DNA of 64,000 bases from 2-02-FULL-55-14 sp964534125. GTDB taxonomy: Bacteria > Bacteroidota > Ignavibacteria > UBA10030. The notes below the pieces were generated by a model. That model saw only the letters and a list, made by a program, of their open reading frames with translations. It had not been told where the DNA came from and made no database searches. Shown here one piece after another: positions 59,617 to 64,000 of the stretch; within the stretch, counting starts at the first letter, position 1, and every line of letters starts with the position of its first letter. The translations under genes were made by a program, and so were the position numbers. Location of the stretch: assembly GCA_964534125.1 (NCBI GenBank), contig CAZHOJ010000008.1, forward strand, positions 1 through 64,000, in the 5' to 3' direction.

Positions 59617-60591
59617 CTATCCCTTCCCGAGTACCTTCTTCAGTTCCTGCGTGAGTGCAGGAACGACCTCGAACGCATCTCCGACGATACCATAGTCGGC
59701 GACCTGAAAGATCGGTGCGTCCTTGTCCTTATTGATCGCAACAATATACTTTGACGACGACATTCCCGCAAGGTGCTGTATCGCTCCTGAAATTGCGACA
59801 GCAACGTACAACGTTGGCGATACGGTCTTTCCTGTCTGACCGACCTGTTCGTCATGCGGACGCCATCCGGCATCGACCACTGCCCGCGATGCGCCCACAG
59901 CCGCACCGAGCGTACCCGCCAGATCTTCGATCATCGCGAAATGCTCCGGTCCCTTGAGCCCGCGTCCTCCCGATACGACGATATCGGCCTCCGCAACATC
60001 GAGCTTGTCGGATGCAGCTTTCACATCCTTGACAACACAAGCGAAGTCCTTGTCGCCAAACGCAACACTGAGGTTCTCAACAGGCGCCTCACCGGACGGT
60101 TCACCCGCATTGAACACGTTCGGGCGGAGCGTGATCACCTGCACATCGGATGTCGCTCGTATGTCTGCGAGCGCCTTCCCTGCATAGACAGGGCGAGTGG
60201 CTGTCAGGGTCCCGCCGTCCGCACTCAGCTCTATACAGTCGGCGATGAATCCTGCCTGCAGCCGGACAGCCACGCGGGGCGCATAGTCCTTTCCCTGAGC
60301 CGTCGCGGAGATCATTACGACCGTTGCACCGGTCTTCTTCACCGCCTCGACAACGGCAGCCGTGAAGGCGCCGGGCGCATAGGCTGCGAGCTTCCCGTCA
60401 TCCGCCGCAAGGACGGCATGCGCACCGTATCCGCCGGCCTGCCTGGCGGCTTCCCCAACCTCTTTACCGATGACGAGTGCAGTGACATGTCCGTTCGTCG
60501 CGTCGGCGATGGTCCGTGCTGCCCGTATGGCCTCTGCACCCTGTTTCTTCAGCTGTCCGTCACGCTGTTCTGCTACTGCAAGTATCTTCAT
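59617..60591 (-). CDS. etfA: Electron transfer flavoprotein, alpha subunit
   Basis: A 324-residue FAD-binding subunit. The C-terminal FAD domain is clear: VSGGRGLKGPEHFAMIEDLAGTLGAAVGASRAVVDAGWRPHDEQVGQTGKTVSPTLYVAVAISGAIQHLAGM. It receives electrons from acyl-CoA and other dehydrogenases with EtfB. It follows etfB after a 59-base gap that contains short AATTC-type repeats. No ETF-quinone oxidoreductase or bifurcating partner is adjacent. Confidence 0.95.
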   Translation of the reverse strand: MKILAVAEQRDGQLKKQGAEAIRAARTIADATNGHVTALVIGKEVGEAARQAGGYGAHAVLAADDGKLAAYAPGAFTAAVVEAVKKTGATVVMISATAQGKDYAPRVAVRLQAGFIADCIELSADGGTLTATRPVYAGKALADIRATSDVQVITLRPNVFNAGEPSGEAPVENLSVAFGDKDFACVVKDVKAASDKLDVAEADIVVSGGRGLKGPEHFAMIEDLAGTLGAAVGASRAVVDAGWRPHDEQVGQTGKTVSPTLYVAVAISGAIQHLAGMSSSKYIVAINKDKDAPIFQVADYGIVGDAFEVVPALTQELKKVLGKG

Positions 60592-60650
60592 GATGTCAAT
60601 GATCCCCGGATATGCTCAATTCGAAATCGACAATTCTCAATTCACAATCG

Positions 60651-61397
60651 TTATACAACTTTCGCCTCTTCCCTCAGGAGCCGCACCAGCTCCGGCACGG
60701 CTGTCGCATCTGTGCCGACGATCTTTCCCGCAGCTTTCGCTGCCGGCCGCTTCATCGCGACGAGCGAGGTCTTCGATGCGGATGCTGCCGCAGGCAGTTC
60801 CTCGATGGGCTTCTTCTTCGCTGCCATGATCCCCTTCAGCGAGGGATACCGCGGCTCGTTGAGCCCCTTCTGTGCCGTGATGACGCATGGGAGAGTGGTC
60901 TCGACCGTTTCATGACCTCCCTCGATCTCGCGTTCGGCCTTGACGGTGTTTCCCTCCACCTCCAGTTTCACCGCCACGCTGATGCACGGAAGGCCGAGCA
61001 TCTCCGCCACCATCTGCCCGATCGCGGCGTCGTCGCTGTCGATCGACTGCCGTCCGAAGAAGACCATGTCGGGCGAATGCTCTTTGATATAGGCGGCGAG
61101 CCCCTCGGCGACGGCATAGCTGTCCCGGACCCCGTCATCCTTCAGGAGCACTCCCTTGTCGGCCCCCATGGCGAGCGCCTTGCGGAGCGTCTCCTTGTTC
61201 GCCTCTCCTCCGAGGGAGACGGCGATCACTTCACCGCCGTTCTTTTCTCTGAGCTTCAGGCATTCCTCGACGGCGAACTCGTCATACGGATTGATGATGT
61301 ACGTGACACCGGCAGGATCGATCGATGTCTTGTCGGACCCGATGACGATCTTCGTCGTCGTGTCCGGAACGTGGTTGATGCATGCGATGAGTTTCAT
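60651..61397 (-). CDS. etfB: Electron transfer flavoprotein, beta subunit
   Basis: A 248-residue AMP-binding partner of EtfA. MKLIACINHVPDTTTKIVIG is the family opening, NPYDEFAVEECLKLRE and VFFGRQSIDSDDAAIGQMVAEMLGLP are signature segments. ATG 61397 is used; a TTG two codons upstream would add two residues. First gene of the etfB-etfA pair. Confidence 0.95.
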   Translation of the reverse strand: MKLIACINHVPDTTTKIVIGSDKTSIDPAGVTYIINPYDEFAVEECLKLREKNGGEVIAVSLGGEANKETLRKALAMGADKGVLLKDDGVRDSYAVAEGLAAYIKEHSPDMVFFGRQSIDSDDAAIGQMVAEMLGLPCISVAVKLEVEGNTVKAEREIEGGHETVETTLPCVITAQKGLNEPRYPSLKGIMAAKKKPIEELPAAASASKTSLVAMKRPAAKAAGKIVGTDATAVPELVRLLREEAKVV

Positions 61398-61476
61398 AGG
61401 CAACTGTGGGTCAGTGTGAGAACGAATAAGAATATATGCTCGTGAGAAGGAAACGTACGAAACGATTGCCGACGCA

Positions 61477-61974
61477 TCAACGCTTCTGGCCGAAATAGAG
61501 CTCTTTCGACCCCACCGCGACCCCCAGCAGGCGGAGATACATGAACAATTCTGCCTTGTGCGTCAGGTGATGCTCGATACAGAAGAGGACAAGCGTCCGC
61601 CTGGGTACGTCGTGTCCGAACGCGGGTGCATAGACCCCGACCTCCAGATCGGCGGCCGTCATCCCTCCGACGACTTTCCGGAACTCCGCGGCCGAGCGCC
61701 GAAGGATCCGCAACGCCAGAGCTGCCGTTCCTGACGGGGTCTCATGGTTCCGCCGCAGGATCTCATCGATCGAGCTGACGGGCCATGCGCCGCCGCTGAG
61801 CACGTCGCTGTACACCTTCAGCGTCCCTGCCATGTGCAGCATCTGCTGGCCGCAAGTGAGCATTCCGTCCTGCGGCGCCCACCCGGCCTTGTCCTCCGGC
61901 ACACGGGTGAACAGTTCTTCCGTCGCATCCATGACGCGGTCGAACTCTGCGAGCAGATGTGCCGGTGTTATCAT
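61477..61974 (-). CDS. DinB-family four-helix protein
   Basis: A 165-residue DinB/YfiT-like putative metal-dependent enzyme. The three His positions of the family are seen in QQMLHMAGTL and LFCIEHHLTHKAELFMYLRLLG. Substrate unknown; some members are thiol transferases using bacillithiol or mycothiol, which is worth noting beside the bacilliredoxin at 36674. ATG overlaps the stop of the threonine dehydratase gene (ATGA). Confidence 0.9.
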   Translation of the reverse strand: MITPAHLLAEFDRVMDATEELFTRVPEDKAGWAPQDGMLTCGQQMLHMAGTLKVYSDVLSGGAWPVSSIDEILRRNHETPSGTAALALRILRRSAAEFRKVVGGMTAADLEVGVYAPAFGHDVPRRTLVLFCIEHHLTHKAELFMYLRLLGVAVGSKELYFGQKR

Positions 61975-62936
61975 GACGCCAGGAGTGATGAGAGGAATGA
62001 CGGCTCGACATTGCCGCCGCTGATGACCGCACAGACGCGGGACGGGGAAAATCCGAGCTTGCGGAACATCACCGCAGCCGGCGCAACGGCGCCGGTCGGT
62101 TCGGCGAGGGTCTTCATCCGCAGCAGGAGGAAGCGCATCGTTCCACGGACCTCATCGTCGGTCACCGTGACGATATCGTCGACGTACTTCTGCATGATCT
62201 CAAAATTCTTCGGGCCGACCGCCTGGGTTCGCATCCCGTCTGCGATCGTATCGGGCGGTGAAATGCGAACGATATGTCCGGAGCGGAGCGAGCGCTGCGC
62301 ATCGTTGGCCGGTTCGGTCTCCACGCCGATGACCCTGACCTTCGGGAGAAGCGACTTCACGGCGACCGCGCACCCGCTGATGAGCCCGCCGCCTCCGATG
62401 GGAACAACAAGGCAGTCGATGTCGGGCGCATCCTCGGCGATCTCGAGCCCGACGGTTCCCTGACCGGCGATGATATGATCATTGTTGAACGGCGGCACGA
62501 GTGTCGCACCCGTCCGTTCGACGATATCATGCGCCACACGCTCCCGGTCGTCCGACGAGTCCTCGCAGAACACGACCGTCGCTCCATATCCCTGCGTGGC
62601 TGCGACCTTCACCCGCGATGAATTTCCCGGCATGACGATAGTGGCCGACGCTCCCAGCAATCTGGACGCAAGAGCCGTCCCCTGCGCATGATTCCCGCTG
62701 GAATGTGCGACGATGCCCTTTGCCCGCACATTGTCCGGCAGCATTGCAATAGCGTTGTATGCCCCCCGGATCTTGAACGCCCCGATCCGCTGGAGATTTT
62801 CCGCTTTCAGCAGGACAGCGGCCCCTGCCTTCTCGTCGAGTGAGGCCGACCGGAGGAGCGGCGTCCGGTGCACAATGCCCCGCAGCCGTTCTGCTGCTGA
62901 TCGTATGTCCCCGATGGCCGTCATAACAGCCAACAT
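61971..62936 (-). CDS. Threonine/serine dehydratase
   Basis: A 321-residue PLP enzyme of the TdcB/short IlvA type, converting threonine to 2-oxobutyrate. The PLP lysine is in RIGAFKIRGAYNA, the phosphate loop in PIGGGGLISG, and SSGNHAQGTALA and VISGGNVEP are family motifs. No C-terminal ACT domain, so the catabolic short form. Start uncertain among ATG 62963, 62936 and 62924; 62936 has GAAGG upstream. Serine racemase is an alternative. Confidence 0.9.
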   Translation of the reverse strand: MLAVMTAIGDIRSAAERLRGIVHRTPLLRSASLDEKAGAAVLLKAENLQRIGAFKIRGAYNAIAMLPDNVRAKGIVAHSSGNHAQGTALASRLLGASATIVMPGNSSRVKVAATQGYGATVVFCEDSSDDRERVAHDIVERTGATLVPPFNNDHIIAGQGTVGLEIAEDAPDIDCLVVPIGGGGLISGCAVAVKSLLPKVRVIGVETEPANDAQRSLRSGHIVRISPPDTIADGMRTQAVGPKNFEIMQKYVDDIVTVTDDEVRGTMRFLLLRMKTLAEPTGAVAPAAVMFRKLGFSPSRVCAVISGGNVEPSFLSSLLAS

Positions 62937-63020
62937 AGCGAAAAGGCCTTCGTTTCTCAACATCTGACCTGTGGACGGTTCTGCCCCCTGCCCCCCTTGA
63001 CTTTCCGGGAACAAAGCGAG

Positions 63021-63042
63021 ATACTTTACTTGAGTAAAGTAT
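63021..63042 (+). promoter_or_regulatory. Palindromic operator overlapping the trpR-like gene start
   Basis: Ten-base arms ATACTTTACT and AGTAAAGTAT surround TG, a perfect inverted repeat. Its last two bases are the first two of the ATG at 63041, so a bound repressor would block both transcription and ribosome access. The core ACTTTA-N6-TAAAGT recurs before hisG. No separate Shine-Dalgarno sequence fits between. Confidence 0.75.
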
Positions 63043-63325
63043 GAAACGATCACAGCTGCGCGACCGTGACAACCTGTACGCTGCCATCCTGGGGCTCTCC
63101 AGCCTCCAGGATGCCCGCCGGTTCTTCCGCGATCTGCTGACCGAATACGAGATCTCTGAGTTCGCCGAGCGGTGGAAGGCTGCCCGGATGCTCGCGGAGG
63201 GGCGCCCGTACACGGAGATCGCCAGCGAGACCGGGCTCTCGTCACGTACGATCGCCCGCGTCGCCCGATGGCTGAAACGCGGCAAAGGCGGCTACGCTAT
63301 TGCCATCCGGCGCTCGCGACGGTAA
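63041..63325 (+). CDS. TrpR-like repressor of the YerC/YecD family
   Basis: A 94-residue all-helical DNA-binding protein. LYAAILGLSSLQDARRFFRDLLTEYEISEFAERWKAARMLAEGRPYTEIASETGLSSRTIARVARWLKRG shows the TrpR fold with the helix-turn-helix at about 57-78. YerC/YecD proteins are often found with histidine biosynthesis genes, and this gene is 33 bases upstream of hisG. With identical operators before both genes it very likely represses itself and the his operon, with histidine or a related product as effector (inference). Confidence 0.92.
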   Translation: MKRSQLRDRDNLYAAILGLSSLQDARRFFRDLLTEYEISEFAERWKAARMLAEGRPYTEIASETGLSSRTIARVARWLKRGKGGYAIAIRRSRR

Positions 63326-63340
63326 TTTTTTTCTTCCACC

Positions 63341-63358
63341 ACTTTAACAAAGTAAAGT
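63341..63358 (+). promoter_or_regulatory. Second copy of the operator, directly before hisG
   Basis: ACTTTAACAAAGTAAAGT has the same ACTTTA-N6-TAAAGT arms as the site before the repressor gene, and the shared string AGTAAAGTATG runs into the hisG start codon in both places. Confidence 0.7.
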
Positions 63359-64000
63359 ATGCTCTCCCGGAACGGCAGACTCAAGATCGCCATCCAGAAG
63401 GACGGACGGCTCACCGAGGAATCGATCCACCTGCTCCGCTCCTGCGGGCTCGAGTTCGAGTTCTCCGGACGGGTCCTCTCCTCCTCGTGCACCAACTTCG
63501 CCCTCGATATCCTTGCGCTCCGCGACGATGACATCCCTCAGTACGTCCGGGAAGAGGTCGCCGACCTCGGCATCGTCGGGGAGAACATCCTGACAGAGAA
63601 GGGCTCCAACACCGAACGGCTGCTCAGCCTCGGTTTCGGCGCCTGCACACTGGCACTGAGCGTGCCGGAGCGGTCGGACATCCGGACGGTCGCAGACCTC
63701 GCCGGCAAGCGAATCGCCACGACCTATCCATCCACCCTCCAGTCGTATCTCACCGCACACGGCATCAATGCGGCCGTTGTCCGGCTCAGCGGATCGGTCG
63801 AGCTGGCGCCGTCGCTCGACGTCGCCGATGCGATCTGCGATATCGTCTCCACCGGGGCGACGCTTCGCATGAATGGCCTGCGCCGGCTCGAGACCGTTCT
63901 GTCATCCGAGGCTGTGCTGACGGCGAATCCGGTCAGCCTCCGCGACCCCGCAAAATCACCAGACATCGAACGCCTGCTCATCCGTCTACGTGCTTCGCTC
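63359..64000 (+). CDS. hisG: ATP phosphoribosyltransferase (partial, right edge)
   Basis: The first 214 codons of hisG; the gene continues beyond the window. The product catalyses the first step of histidine synthesis, joining ATP and PRPP. MLSRNGRLKIAIQKDGRLTE is the typical opening, LGIVGENIL and RIATTYPSTLQSYLTAHG are the substrate loops, and VADAICDIVSTGATLRMNGL is the PRPP-binding signature (usual form D-x-I-x-D-[IL]-V-x-[ST]-G-x-[ST]-L). The short or long form cannot be told without the C-terminus. Confidence 0.95.
   Translation, partial: MLSRNGRLKIAIQKDGRLTEESIHLLRSCGLEFEFSGRVLSSSCTNFALDILALRDDDIPQYVREEVADLGIVGENILTEKGSNTERLLSLGFGACTLALSVPERSDIRTVADLAGKRIATTYPSTLQSYLTAHGINAAVVRLSGSVELAPSLDVADAICDIVSTGATLRMNGLRRLETVLSSEAVLTANPVSLRDPAKSPDIERLLIRLRASL

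Overview
The window looks like a chromosomal segment of a Gram-negative bacterium of the Bacteroidota/Chlorobiota (FCB) assemblage, most like Ignavibacteria-type lineages. The reasons are a TonB receptor with an N-terminal carboxypeptidase-regulatory-like domain, a small HYC/CC/PP-type metal-associated protein, a bifunctional-nuclease domain fused to a UVR motif, many lipoproteins, and multiheme cytochromes paired with NHL beta-propellers. Placement is from gene content only. GC content looks high and fairly even, genes are tightly packed, and stop/start overlaps (ATGA or GTGA) are common. I saw no rRNA, tRNA, CRISPR array, transposase or phage gene.

Layout. 1-2739 (minus): a Mo/4Fe-4S oxidoreductase with its electron-transfer subunit and a MerR regulator, behind a sigma54-like promoter. 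2973-8792 (minus): a carbamoyl-phosphate-centred block (argF, arcC, pyrB, ornithine aminotransferase, a cyclic-2,3-diphosphoglycerate-synthetase-like GTPase) interrupted by inverted-repeat elements. 9216-12310 (minus): a three-gene outer-membrane metal-handling operon. 12746-16874: cold-shock protein, acetyltransferase, a lipoprotein, a BchE-like B12/radical-SAM protein and an odd chimeric ORF carrying a diverged copy of its N-terminus.

17004-31957 (minus) is the most distinctive part: about 15 kb of contiguous genes for three periplasmic or secreted multiheme c-type cytochromes (4, 8 and 10-11 hemes), two outer-membrane barrel-like proteins, three NHL propellers, the ResB and CcsA halves of System II cytochrome c maturation, and a two-component system whose sensor kinase carries its own CxxCH heme motif outside the cell membrane. 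The regulator is of the NtrC type. Sigma54-like promoters preceded by a shared palindrome lie in front of the tetraheme cytochrome gene and in front of the kinase gene. I read this as a self-regulated redox-responsive module for moving electrons across the outer membrane.

32206-42621 holds an osmotic-stress pair (trehalose-6-P synthase/phosphatase fusion and MscS channel), a GroES-like protein, a bacilliredoxin, an esterase, an NlpC/P60 peptidase and a DNA-repair trio. 42691-48612 (plus) is a LysE exporter and a complete group 3b-type NiFe hydrogenase operon with a cyclic-nucleotide-binding protein and its maturation protease. 48655-63000 is mostly housekeeping: amidase, lipoproteins, AmrS-like radical SAM protein, endonuclease IV, AnmK, an MFS transporter, a TPR protein, BFN nuclease, ETF, DinB and threonine dehydratase. 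The window ends with a TrpR-like repressor gene and the start of hisG, both with the same palindromic operator overlapping the start codon.
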